Shown here: positions 24,365 to 35,654 of the stretch, one piece after another
Numbering within the stretch: the first letter of the stretch is position 1
Layout of the letters: each line of letters begins with the position of its first letter
NCBI RefSeq assembly: GCF_945859705.1
Contig: NC_079136.1
Location: 847,501-911,500, forward strand
Length of the DNA: 64,000 nt
Origin: Episyrphus balteatus
Taxonomy: Eukaryota; Arthropoda; Insecta; Diptera; Syrphidae
Reading direction: 5' to 3'
Notes under the pieces: generated by a model
What the model was told of the DNA's origin: nothing
The model's database searches: none
Seen by the model: only the letters and a program-made list of their open reading frames with translations
Made by a program: the position numbers and the translations under genes

Positions 24365-26255
24365 AAATGGAATAAAAAAGAAATTTAAACTTTTCTAACC
24401 GAAACAAATATATTCATATATGCGTGCCTACTATTTTAATTGGTAAATGAGAAAAAAACTTTAAATAAATGTTATTTTGATTTAAAGAAATGCCTGGACA
24501 TCAAATTTTCCACCTCCATGATTTTGACCCATATGCATTACAATAAAATTTAAAAATCTTCAATTTTGAAAAATAAAAGTACTCTACGGAGAAAACTCTA
24601 GGTGGTAAAAATAAAATTCGGTAAAAAACAAAAAAACAAAAAAAAAACATCAATAAAACTCTCATGTTAAAACTTTTAAATGACTGGACTGTTTTATAAA
24701 CTTTAAAAGGACACCCACATCAAAATTTATTCTCCTAGAAAAAAAGAAAACTATCCTTCTTAAAATGCATTTGGAAACCAAAAATCAACAAAAACGGAAA
24801 GATTCAATACAAATAAGGTTTGGTCTTGAAGCACCAGAGACTGTCTGTGCTTGATGAATTCACTCGACCATATCTCAATTTGCTCTCACTGTTTCCGGTG
24901 GCTATTAAGGTGTGGCTATATACAATTTAAAATTGAGGAACTTCTTATTTCCTTTTTCCTGGAGTATCTAACCTAAACTATCTATCTACCTCGTCATATA
25001 TCTTTAACAAGAGGTATCATTTTCATTTTAAACTTCAACTTGTTTAATTAACTTATAAAAAAAAAAAAAAATAACAAGCCAGCCAAATTCCACACACTTT
25101 TGGCCCGAACTCAGTTTTGCTAAAGTTTAATTTCCTACATTACTTCCCCTAATCATAACTGTCTGCCCTCGTCTACTTTTATCTTCCATAAAAAAAAAAC
25201 TGTCTATGTATATCATCCCAAAGTGAAAGCAGGGGTTTTTGTAAAATAACTACAAAATTTTGCGTAAAATATTCATGTCGCCTCCATTATGTAATTAAAA
25301 AAGCAGAATTAATTTCCTTGCTTTCCATTTGGCAGTGTGGAAGTGTGCGTGCATACTTTACTTTTAGAATAAATTCTCCTCACTTTCCCCCCAAACATGT
25401 AAATGATTGCATCTGTATGAGAGTATGCTGGTGCCATGGCAGCCAACAGCAATGGTAGACTATACCTACGATTGTTTCAAGAGGATGGAAATTATTAAAT
25501 GATTCTTTAAACGACACTATCCGCTTTGTAATTAAAAAGGCAAGGCTTTAACGCTCGTAGTTCGTATACCTTAATGGCGCATTAACGGTGCATTACGCTT
25601 CGGAGGAATAAAAAAAAAACAGTAAGTTTAACATAAATCTACACGCTTAAAAACGAGATAAAGAAGGATAGTGAATGTTTTCGAAATTAAAAAATAAGTT
25701 TTTTTCTTTTTTTTCTCAAAGGTAGATTTGTGATTACAGATAATATCTTGCCAATGGAAATTTGTATTAACGCAAATTTGTCCTTCAGGGATCAAAATAC
25801 ATATTTTTCCAATTTTATTGATTGGTTACTTTTACTTGGTTTTGAAAATAAAGACAGAAAATTAATTAATTAAAATTACGAAGAATTTGGTTAATAAAAT
25901 GAAATGTTAATATAATTTGAACATAAAGACGACTTATAATAAAGAATAACAATAATCTATGAAAATATCCAAAATACATTTTGCAGAAAAAAAAAATAAT
26001 GGAAGTATTTTTTTCCAAAATCATAATGTCTCAATTGATAAATTCTCCAAGAAAAGTCTGTTAATTAAAAGCATTGAATAATTATATATAGAAGTGGACA
26101 CCAAGGGAAACTTCCGCTGTTTTCTCATAGTCTCTAGTATCGTTTTTAGGTTTGTGAATTTAAAAAAATTAAGAAAAGCAAATCCAACAATCCAAAAGCA
26201 AATCCAACAACCCAAAAAATAAATCCTTATTAGCTTATATGGATAGATATTTCCC
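24365..26255. other. Non-coding stretch with a complex island at 24.8-25.6 kb
   Basis: The island has fewer homopolymers and no repeat signature. It contains a spaced inverted repeat TTAATG-GCG-CATTAA (25571-25585) followed by another GCATTACG (25590). ATTA cores are typical homeodomain targets, but no function can be assigned from sequence alone. Confidence 0.35.
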
Positions 26256-26261
26256 AAATTT

Positions 26262-26530
26262 TAAAAGTCAAGATAGCGTAGGGGATGTGGTGACCGTCTA
26301 TCAACTTTACCGGCCTAGGTTCGAATCTGAAAGAAAATTGAAATTGTTTTTTTTTTGTTCGTTTACACTACTAGAATAAAAGTTAATTAAATGTGTCAAA
26401 AAAATCGTAGTATTGTGATTAAAAAAAAAAAAACAATTTAAATTTATGCCGGTATTCGAACTTAGACCGGTAGGAGTAAAAAGCAACAACCCTATTGACT
26501 AGACTACTGTGACTTTTAAATTTATGAAAA
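26262..26530. repeat. Two tRNA-like modules arranged tail to tail
   Basis: The left module (+ strand) has a perfect Pol III box A (TAGCGTAGGGG, 26274-26284) and a box B (GGTTCGAATCT, 26319-26329), then leads into a T-rich tail. The right module (minus strand) has TAGTCTAGT, box B AGTTCGAATAC (26462-26452) and its own T-rich tail facing the first. Both start after a shared TTAAAAGTCA and share AAATTG before the T run, so the arms are diverged inverted copies. This could be two SINE heads inserted tail to tail or one foldback with tRNA-like arms. No mature tRNA cloverleaf was established. Confidence 0.5.
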
Positions 26531-26539
26531 ATTTTATCC

Positions 26540-27078
26540 ATATAAGCTCTTTGAAATATATAATAATAATTATTAAATTTTTCATGAAGGTTTACAGAAA
26601 TGATTAGTTTAGACGCAACTCGAAAATACATGATAGTTAATGCGCAACCCAAGCTAGTTCATCTATCTTCCGATACTCCCATAGTCGCATGAGTAATCTG
26701 CGGTGTCACTTCTATTTGTAATTATTCAATGTTAAAAGTAATTGCGTGGTGCAAAAAAAAATATAATACTTATTTATATAAATCATCACTTCTTCAAACA
26801 GACAATTCTTTAGATACATATTATTTTTCAGTCAAAAAGTACTTATTTTATTAACTCTCAACGGTTTTTGCAGTACAGTAAAATTGGTAAGACATAAATT
26901 GTTGTTAAATGTTTCTTTTAATTCATACCTGAACCGTTTTTTGAAAACGCTCAGTTTTCAACTTGTGCTTACTTCAAATACGTGTTCAGTACGACAACAA
27001 AACAATTTAAATGAATCTGAATAGAAATTAACTAGGCTTTGACAGAATTTTGCTTTTTGAAAAGGTGGATGAAAAATT
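26540..27078. other. AT-rich stretch, nothing recognised
   Basis: No gene or bounded repeat. Confidence 0.5.
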
Positions 27079-27086
27079 TCTATTAG

Positions 27087-29422
27087 CAGTGGCGTACGTT
27101 GAGTCGCCGTGGCCCCGGGGCAATACTACATTTTGGGGCCCCTTTGATATTTGGGTGCCCCTTAGATACAAAAAAAAGTACGTATTCACCATAAATTTTT
27201 TTTGTGTGGATTATTTATTTTTAGGTTTATTTTAATGTTTAATATGCACTTTGCTATATTTACTTAAAATTAATTTTGGGGCCCCCAAAAATTAGATATT
27301 TAGAGGTCCCTAAAATAAATTTTTTTTAGCTTAAAATTGATAGTTCTTGGGGTCTCTGTTCTGAAGTAAAATGTACTCCTTTGATTTTCCATCATCGAAC
27401 ATAGTTTATTTCTTTTGGGGAACCTGAAAAATTATTTTTTGGGCCTCAAAATTAAATAAAATAATTTTTTTGGAGCCAAGAATTAATAGGTGTTGGGGCC
27501 TCTGTTCTGAAGTAATATTCGGAATGCCACCAATAACGTAATGTTTTGTTTTGGGCCCTGATGTATTTATGTTGAATTGATATTTAATTTTCCATTTGAT
27601 TGTTTTGAACCACTGAAGTAATAGCTTTTGAGGATCCTCAAATAATATTTGTCATGCCATCAGAAAATTTGATGAATATTTTTGGGTTCCTTAAAAAATA
27701 GATTTTGAGGCCCCCAAATTAATATTTGATTGCCTCTCAACTAACGGGGTTCCTGAAAAATTATTTTTTGGGATCCTTCAAATAATATTTTTAGAGCCCC
27801 GAAGTCATTTTTTTTTGGGGCTCTTAAGTAATATTTAGTAATCCATCAATAAATATAATTTAATTCAAAAAACATTTTTTTTAAATTAATTTTTTTTTGA
27901 CGCCCTGAAGTAAACGCTTTTGGGGGCCCTGGACTGAAGTTGTTTGCTTTTTTGGGCCCCATAATGTATTGACTTGAAGTAATATTTGGTATGAGATTAA
28001 CAAAACTTTTTTTGCTTTTTTTGTATTATTTGTGGTTGCAAGGATTTTTCAAGAAATATTTTTGGGGGCCTTAAGATAAAATTATAATTTTTCTTTTAAA
28101 AAAGCAGTTTATTTTTTTGGGGCCCCTGGGGTAAATTTTTTTAAATCAATATACAGGGTGTCCCAAAAGTAATGGATCAAACGAAATATGCTGATTGGGG
28201 AACTTAAGGGCTCTCAGAATTTGGTAACTTGTTCATCCCAAATCCTTACGGTTTTCGATTTAATGCAATTCTTGTGAAATTTCGAAAAATCACTACTTGG
28301 CAACAGTATTTTGCTTCCTGCGCCCATTATTGATTTTTGTTTTTTTAAATTCTTTTACGAAAACATTGCCAAATAATAAGGAACAATTAATTAATCAAAA
28401 TATTTTTTATTCCATACGCCATTTCGCTGCAAATAAACTAACAGTTTCAAGTTTTATAAAAAATCTATTTCTAACTTTTATTTGAGAGCAACACCGCAAA
28501 AAAAATTTGTACCGTGTGAGAATGGTTTATTATTTTAAAAAGTTGCCCTGTTATTGTGGTTTTCAAAAAAGTATAAAAGTTTCCAAAGTTGCAGTTAGAT
28601 CGCAAAATATTACAATTTTAATTCAACAAAACAGGGTTTTTCAGAACAAAAAACAACCAAAAATAAATACATTTTCTCGAACTGTTATTTGTTTATTTTT
28701 CTTTGAACAAAAGTCTCTATTTTTGTTCGTATTTCTGCTCTGAAAAACCCTGTTTTGTTGAATTAAAATTGTAATATTTTGCGATCTAACTGCAACTTTG
28801 GAAACTTTTATACTTTTTTGAAAACCACAATAACAGGGCAACTTTTTAAAATAATAAACCATTCTCACACCGTACAAATTTTTTTTGTGGTGTTGCTCTC
28901 AAATAAAAGTTAGAAATAGATTTTTTATAAAACTTGAAACTGTTAGTTAATTTGCAGCGAAATGGCGTATGGAATACAAAATATTTTGATTAATTAATTG
29001 TTTCTAATTATATGGCAATGTTTTCGTAAAAGAATTTTAAAAAACAAAAATCAATAATGGGCGCAGGAAGCAAAGTACTGTTGCCAAGTAGGGATTTTTC
29101 GAAATTTCACAAGAATTGCATTAAATCGAAAACCGTAAGGATTTGGGATGAACAAGTTACCAAATTCTGAGAGCCCTTAAGTTCCCCAATCAGCATATTT
29201 CGTTTGATCCATTACTTTTGGGACACCCTGTATATTGATTTAAAAACAATAACATAATGTGTCTCCCTTGTATCCGAAATGATTCAAATACATTTTAATT
29301 TACTTCGTAACTCAATTTATGCTAACAGTTTCCTTCTCTACATTGTCTCCAGTGGGGGCCCTGGGGACGGTCGGGGGCCCCGGGGCGCCGCCCCGCTTGC
29401 CCCAAGGGAGTGTACGCCCCTG
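27087..29422. mobile_element. hAT-like non-autonomous DNA transposon, interrupted by a nested foldback
   Basis: The left end CAGTGGCGTAC (27087) and right end GTACGCCCCTG (to 29422) are inverted repeats with one mismatch, matching the CA-G-G ends of hAT elements. A perfect 8-bp target duplication TCTATTAG flanks it (27079-27086 and 29423-29430), also the hAT signature. Removing the nested foldback (28154-29230) leaves about 1.26 kb. The interior consists of degenerate repeats around GGGGCCCC with CTGAAGTA blocks. The right terminus (29350-29422) is extremely GC-rich for this window and can form strong hairpins. No transposase is present. Confidence 0.85.
28154..29230. mobile_element. Foldback element FB1, copy 1, nested in the hAT-like element
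   Basis: The ends CAGGGTGTCCCAAAAGTAAT and its complement begin near-identical inverted arms of about 480 bp around a spacer of about 100 bp (28645-28740). TA flanks both sides (28152-28153, 29231-29232), as in Tc1/mariner-type insertions. Just outside, the flanks are themselves palindromic (AAATCAATA on the left, TATTGATTT on the right), so the empty site was a palindrome centred on TA. No transposase is encoded. The two mirror-image 78-codon frames are a by-product of the arms. A second copy is at 32731. Confidence 0.85.
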
Positions 29423-29430
29423 TCTATTAG

Positions 29431-32400
29431 ATTTTAAAAATGTTAAAAAAAAGTCATATGATTCCTGTGAAATATTTTTCAACAAATTATCTTCCAGTAT
29501 AGGTACTATTTAAAAAAAAAAAAAGCAATTTAAGGAATGAATATTTTCATTAAATTAATCAATAGCTGTGTCTGAAAAATCTGAATTTAACTGAAATTCA
29601 AAATCTTTCAAAATTGTATATCTACACAAAAGTTTTTGAAATAAAAATGAAAAAAAAATGTGGTAACAAAGATGCATACAATTCGATGAAAATCCTAATT
29701 TTTGGATTGAAAGAAATTAAATCAGAGCAATTTTTTTTTAATTAGGACTCATTGAATTCAAAAATCGTCAAACATAGATAATTTTATTGATAATTTCTAT
29801 TTGGATTACTAGGGAGCATTAGAAGCAAAATTGTTAGAAGGTTAAAAAGCTTTTTAGGACTACAATTGTGCGGATTCCTAAAAATACTTTTTTTTTCATC
29901 ATTGTAAATTTTTTGTTTTAGACCAATAGAGACCCTATAAAGAACTCCAAAGCTTGTCGGCGGAAGAATTATATAACCGTTATTTTTTATACCGTATACG
30001 AACCTTATAGGCACCCAAAGACTTTGACTCCAAAATTCGATCAGTTTTCGTGCTAACAGAAGAAAAACTGATAGTTAGTATCCTGATCTGATAGCTTAAA
30101 CAAAAAATACAAATAAAATATCTGAAACAGCAAAATAAAGACAAAAAAGACCTCTGCAGTTCAACAAATACCTCTGTTTTTCCCTAATTTTTGTACAAAC
30201 ACTTTTGTTTTAGCTTTAAGTTTCCTGACGTAACACAGCACAAAAAGAAAACTTTAAGCAATAAAATCTTTTCCATCAATTTTATTCCTGAGAAGAAGTA
30301 AATCACCAAGAACTTAATGAAATTGAAATTAATTTCGTGTTTCGATTCAAATAAATAATACATTTTGCCGTGTATATTTGCCCATACCTCTTGGAAAGCT
30401 GCTGACACGAAAGATAATCAAGTAATCACCACTCTAAGCTATCAACGATATGATAATGATGATAATGATGATTATTCATCAAGAAGGACTAATCGTTCGT
30501 ATCTAGTATTATACTGGTCCTTCAAATTCATCTTATTGAATCGCCACCGCACCATACCACTGCCCAAAACATCAATCCAAATCATTACAGCCGCAGGTGT
30601 TTCTTATCGAAAATGGTCATTATAATGAAACACAGTCAGTCAAGGTGATGTACAACAAGGACCTAATCGATTCCAAAAGCTTAATTAATTAATTTCTAAA
30701 AGGGTCCTTAGGAATATTACCAAAATGGAAGTGTGAGTGTCATTAAAATTAAACGTAATGAGATTTTATTACAAAAAAAAACCAAGACGAAGTTTTAAAA
30801 TTAAAAACTTTCTCCCCCGAGTCGACTCCCTCTCAAAAAAAAAAAAACCTCAAAACAAAGAGTTAAACATACTTAAATAGAAGAAGTGTGTTAATAATAT
30901 ATTCAAGATTGAATGCCTTGAGGGCTACCCTCATCGCTGCTATATCTGCTGCTATGCGTCCACCCTTATTTCCCATTTGATAAATGACTGTCAATCTCAA
31001 GAAGGGGATGCCAAAGTGGAGTTGATCACATCAAGAGGGTGTCGTCGTCTTCGTCGAAATCTGAAGAAGCACAAAAACTTCTTAACTCAGTTCTTCTTCC
31101 CAGATTCCCAGATCCAAAGAAGGGGAGAGTGAAAACTGCTGTAATGGCCATGTTTTCTTATTATATACTCAAAGTAAAACAAAGATAATAATGTTCTTCG
31201 TGCGCAACCAGTTGGCAGCTAAAGCATCAGCACAAAAAAAAGGACTGTAGAGTTTGATTGATGAGGGAAAAAGCCTTTCACAAGACAAAACCACTACTTT
31301 TGTTCAATTCTATCTATGTGTGTAGAAAGGGTGTATTGAGGGGGTGGTATATTTCATATAAAGAATTTTCTAGACCAAAATTTCAAGGTAGGCAACAATT
31401 TGAATAGAATTTAAATACTTGCTGATGCCATGTTGAATCACATTTTCTCTAACACAATCGATGAAATTCATTTACTTTATCAGATGATGGATAACGAGCA
31501 GAGAGAGAGCCTTCGCAAGGACCTTGATAAATTATAATGAATTTCTGAATGCTATACATGACACACACATCTCGGCTTGATGGAGAGACCACAATTCAAA
31601 CGTTATCTCTCTAATGGTAGAGTTTTTTTTTTATTGTTTTTGTTGTTGTGTCATTGAGATAAGTGTGTGATGAGGTAAACGAATGTTTTCACAAAAAGCT
31701 TTCTATTGTTGAGGTTGTGACATTGTTTTAAAAAAGGTTGTTCGGAGAAATGATTAAAATCCCACAGGACAGTTTTTTTCTTACAAAATGTGTAAAAAAA
31801 TTCAATTTAAATCTAAACAAAGAAAAATAAATTCCTTAAATTATTTAACTGTTTGATTATTTTTAATACTGCGGAAAAAATTTGATGTGGTAAAAATTCG
31901 GGCATATTTCGTTAGTAAATTATTGAATTTGTTGATCTGAGTACATAAGTCTTTGTTTTATCAAATGGAAAATTTGCTGTTGGAGGTTACCATATAGTTG
32001 TCCTTATAAATCATGAAAATCTGAAGTTTCAATTAATACGTAAGAGTAGTTGAAAATGGTCTCAGTTTTGTTCTTGTCAACTACTGAATGTTTTCTAACT
32101 GAGTATAGCGAACTGAATTAAGCACCTAACACTTCATTAAATTCATTGAGTTAATAATATTGCCAATGTCCTTGAGGTTTCTCGCATCACCCACAAAATC
32201 AAATAATGTGGTTTCTAATATAAATATTTAAAGGTTTTCCACATTAACACTTCCCAATTATTGTATATCTACGTCCACTGATAACGAAGTGCGGTCAGTT
32301 TGATTGGAGGTTTCTAATTGACTTTGTACTTCTGGTATTCAAATATTATTATTTCATTGTGTCTAATCCCTAAAACAATATAGTTTGAGGTTGTGAACTC

Positions 32401-32445
32401 AGAAATGTCATCTAATTTTTGACTTTTAAGAAATAACTTTCATAT
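29431..32445. other. Non-coding stretch with a complex island at 30.4-31.7 kb
   Basis: No supported gene. About 30360-31700 shows richer, non-repetitive sequence and may be conserved regulatory DNA. An 86-codon frame there (30365-30625) includes a GATGATAATGAT run and has no domain. Confidence 0.4.
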
Positions 32446-32454
32446 TGAAACAAA

Positions 32455-32582
32455 AAACGTAATATTAAAATCAATTTTCTATAACTTATAATCAAATCTT
32501 TAAGCTAAACAACCTTTTAATTAATCCTTTTTCTCTTTTTTCTTTCAGGTAAGCCACATTATTAAATGAATTTTGTGAGTAT
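32455..32582 (+). other. Recursive splice site (ratchet point) 2 with 26-nt cryptic exon
   Basis: A long pyrimidine tract (32526-32546) ends in CAG at 32548 and is followed directly by GTAAGCC. A second donor GTGAGTAT begins at 32575, leaving a 26-nt cryptic exon (32549-32574), the same length as at 2607. All three frames of the 26 bases contain stops (TGA, TAA, TAA), which argues against a coding microexon. The region upstream (ATCAATTTT, CAAATCTTTAA, CAACCTTTTAATTAA) is alignable to the first site, so the two are duplicates. The positions of both donors, the TTTTAATTAA branch-like segment and ATGAATTT are conserved, while sequence farther out is not. Confidence 0.7.
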
Positions 32583-32730
32583 ACAATTTTTATTTAATTA
32601 AATTTTCATTGCCTCAAACATCTTTCAAATAAAAAACCATGTTTCTTTGAAAACATTTTAGTTACTCAATAAAACAAAAAAACAAAAATAGATTAAAAAC
32701 ATAAATCCCAAATCAGTAGTTACTTGTATA

Positions 32731-33714
32731 CAGGGTGTCCCAAAAGTAATGGATCAAACGAAGTATGCTGATAGGGGATCTTAAGGGCTCTCAGAATTTG
32801 GTAACTTGTTCATCCCAAATCCTTACGGTTTTCGATTTAATGCAATTCTTGTGAAATAAATTAGGAACAATTAATTAATCAAAATAATTTTTATTCCATA
32901 CACCATTTCGCTGCAAATTAACTAACAGTTTCAAGTTTTATAAAAAATCAATTTTTAACTTTTATTTGAGAGCAACACTGCAAACAAAATTTCTACGGTG
33001 TGAGAATGATTTATTATTTTAAAAAGTTGCCCAGTTATTGTAGTTTTCAAAAATGTATAAAAGTTTCCAAAGTTGCAGTTATATCGCAAAATATTACAAT
33101 TTGAATTCAACAAAACAGGGTTTTTCAAAGCAAAAATACAAACAAAAATAGAGGCTTTTGTTCAAAGAAAAATAAACAAATAACAGCTCGAGAAATTGTG
33201 TTTATTTTTGGTTGTTTTTTGATCTGAAAAACCCTGTTTTGTTGAATTCAAATTGTAATATTTTGCGATATAACTGCAACTTTGGAAACTTTTATACATT
33301 TTTGAAAACTACAATAACTGGGCAACTTTTTAAAATAATAAATCATTCTCACACCGTAGAAATTTTGTTTGCAGTGTTGCTCTCAAATAAAAGTTAAAAA
33401 TTGATTTTTTATAAAACTTGAAACTGTTAGTTAATTTGCAGCGAAATGGTGTATGGAATAAAAATTATTTTGATTAATTAATTGTTCCTAATTATTTGTC
33501 AATGTTTTAGTAAAAGAATTGTAAAAAACAAAAATCAATAATGGCAGCAGGAAGCAAAATACTGTTGCAAAGTAGTGATTTTTCAAAATTTCACAAGAAT
33601 TGCATTAAATCGAAAACCGTAAGGATTTGGGATGAACAAGTTACCAAATTCTGAGAGCCCTCAAGATCCCCTATCAGCATACTTCGTTTGATCCATTACT
33701 TTTGGGACACCCTG
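32731..33714. mobile_element. Foldback element FB1, copy 2
   Basis: It has the same ends as the copy at 28154 (CAGGGTGTCCCAAAAGTAAT and complement), with TA at 32729-32730 and 33715-33716. It is 93 bp shorter because its left arm lacks about 95 bp around 32858 that the right arm retains. Its central spacer (about 33125-33230) matches the reverse complement of the copy 1 spacer, so the two insertions are in opposite orientations. No transposase. Confidence 0.85.
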
Positions 33715-33719
33715 TATAT

Positions 33720-34186
33720 CCCACAAATACATACAGCCATCAACTACTAGCTGGGAAATCTTCCACCTGTATTTTCTTTTTTCTTAAAATCCCCCAAACA
33801 AAAAAAAAAAAGAGAAAATTGTTTTCGGTTGATGAAACTAAAATAAAAATGATGTATCTCGTGGATTAGTTGGTTGAGTTACAAGTGCTTAAGGCGCAAT
33901 TCTTTCCTTATAAGTTTACTGAACTATATTTTATTTCAAAAATGTCCTTTTTTTAGTTTATTTAATCTCGTTGATGATGGAATGGTAGGGCATAGATTTT
34001 GTATGGTCTTCTTGAATAGTCAGTATACATAAAAGATTGCCCCCAAAACTTAAAAAAAGAACCTTTAACTCGAAGGTAAAAGGACAAAAACATTCCTTCA
34101 AAAGTAAGAAACAGAAAAAAATACTAAAGTGAAGCTTAAATCTCAAGTTGCCAACTACTCTACACTGGACTGTTACTGTACGAGTA
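33720..34186. other. AT-rich stretch, nothing recognised
   Basis: No gene or bounded repeat. Confidence 0.5.
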
Positions 34187-34188
34187 TG

Positions 34189-35653
34189 TTAACAACTTCA
34201 ATGTCCCTATACAAACTGGTTAAATAAAGTACCTGCGTTCATAATTTTGTATCAGAAAAACAGGCATTTTCTTTACGTCCCATGAATAACATTTGATACA
34301 TAGAAGTTTTCTGCACCGTATTTCCAGCGTCAATGAATCATATATGATCATAAATATAAAAAATATTCTACGTCCCTACATATATTGATTCAAAATCTTC
34401 TCTACGTCCAAACTTTTTTTGTGGTAGACAATATTGCGACTGACTCAGATATGAGGCAAAATGTTTTTTTTACCATTAGTAATTCTATTGCTTTGTTTAA
34501 AAAAAAGTTTTACTTTGTGTTTACATATGATTCATGGACGTAGTAATTGTTCATATCATATAAACACGTCCTATGAATCAAATATGATTATTGACCAAAA
34601 ACGATATAAGATGATTGTTATAGTTGGTCTCATTAAAAATGATTATACACTCTAAAAACATGTAATGAAAATACTCAATTTAGATTAGATTGAAATGATC
34701 AGGTCGTCTATTAATCCAGTCAAATAAGGGTTTAACCTAGGAATGAATGCTAATATAGCCAATCTGACGTCTCTGAAAAAAGTTATACTTGTTTTTCATC
34801 TGTCAACCCGTATTATTATAACAGTTGCTAACTTACTACCGAAAAACCCTTAAAAGTTAGCGGAACCAAATTTTGCATGAAGGTTTTTATATCCATTATC
34901 ATTAAAAATCAAAACAATTCAATGCAAAAAAACATTCATATCTATGACAAAATAAACATCTTGGTACAATCTTGGAATTTGTGCTAATAGGCTAATTTCT
35001 TGGTTTCTATCTTTATTTGGATATTCTATAACTTATGTCAAAAATCTAAAAAATCTCATGTCCGCAAGTCCTAATTTTCCTGGTTTGAAGATAAGGTGCT
35101 TTGTTTGGTTGACATATAAAAACTAAAATTTTTTGGTAGATGGTCTGCCCGACAAAAATGTTTTGAGAATTAATGTGTGAGAGAAATTTTCGTTCCTTTT
35201 TGTTCGTTTTAAATTAATTTACTCATTAGAATATACAAAAATCTCATTGAGGAAAAATGCGTTTTCTTAAATATATTTCAATTTTGACTGCAGTCATATT
35301 TAGGGGCTGTATAAACCTACAAAAGGATATTAAAATTATTACTCTGATTTTTTATATAAAATATGTGTATCCGTTTTTAAAAATACATGTTCATGAATTA
35401 CATATGATTCATGGACGCTGTAAACGCCGTACAAAAAATAATTTATGTTCAAATGTGATTCATAGGACGTGATATTGATGTTTTTTTTCCAAGCAAGAAC
35501 ATAGAGATGTTTTTCTACAAGTTTATATAGGGGCGTAGAATAATATTCGTTTAGTATTAATGTTGAATCACATATGATTCATGAACGTAGGAAACATGGG
35601 AAAAAATGCAATTCATGAATCACAAATGATTCACTGGACAGTGAAGTTGTTAA
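34189..35653. mobile_element. TTAA-flanked non-autonomous element with palindromic subterminal sites
   Basis: TTAA (34189-34192 and 35650-35653) flanks 14-bp inverted ends, CAACTTCAATGTCC and the complement of GGACAGTGAAGTTG, which match at 13 of 14 positions. TTAA targets are typical of piggyBac- and Kolobok-type elements. The interior carries many copies of a motif related to ATGAATCACATATGATTCAT, itself nearly palindromic. It is usually attached to GGACGT or ACGTCC, for example near 34330, 34527, 34570, 35400, 35450, 35570 and 35617, and is often in pairs 45-50 bp apart. No transposase is recognisable. The 60-97-codon frames inside look like chance. Confidence 0.65.
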
Positions 35654-35654
35654 A

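Noticed and set aside
28507..28877. Pair of similar 78-codon frames on opposite strands
   Set aside because: Again the two arms of a foldback element read in opposite directions.
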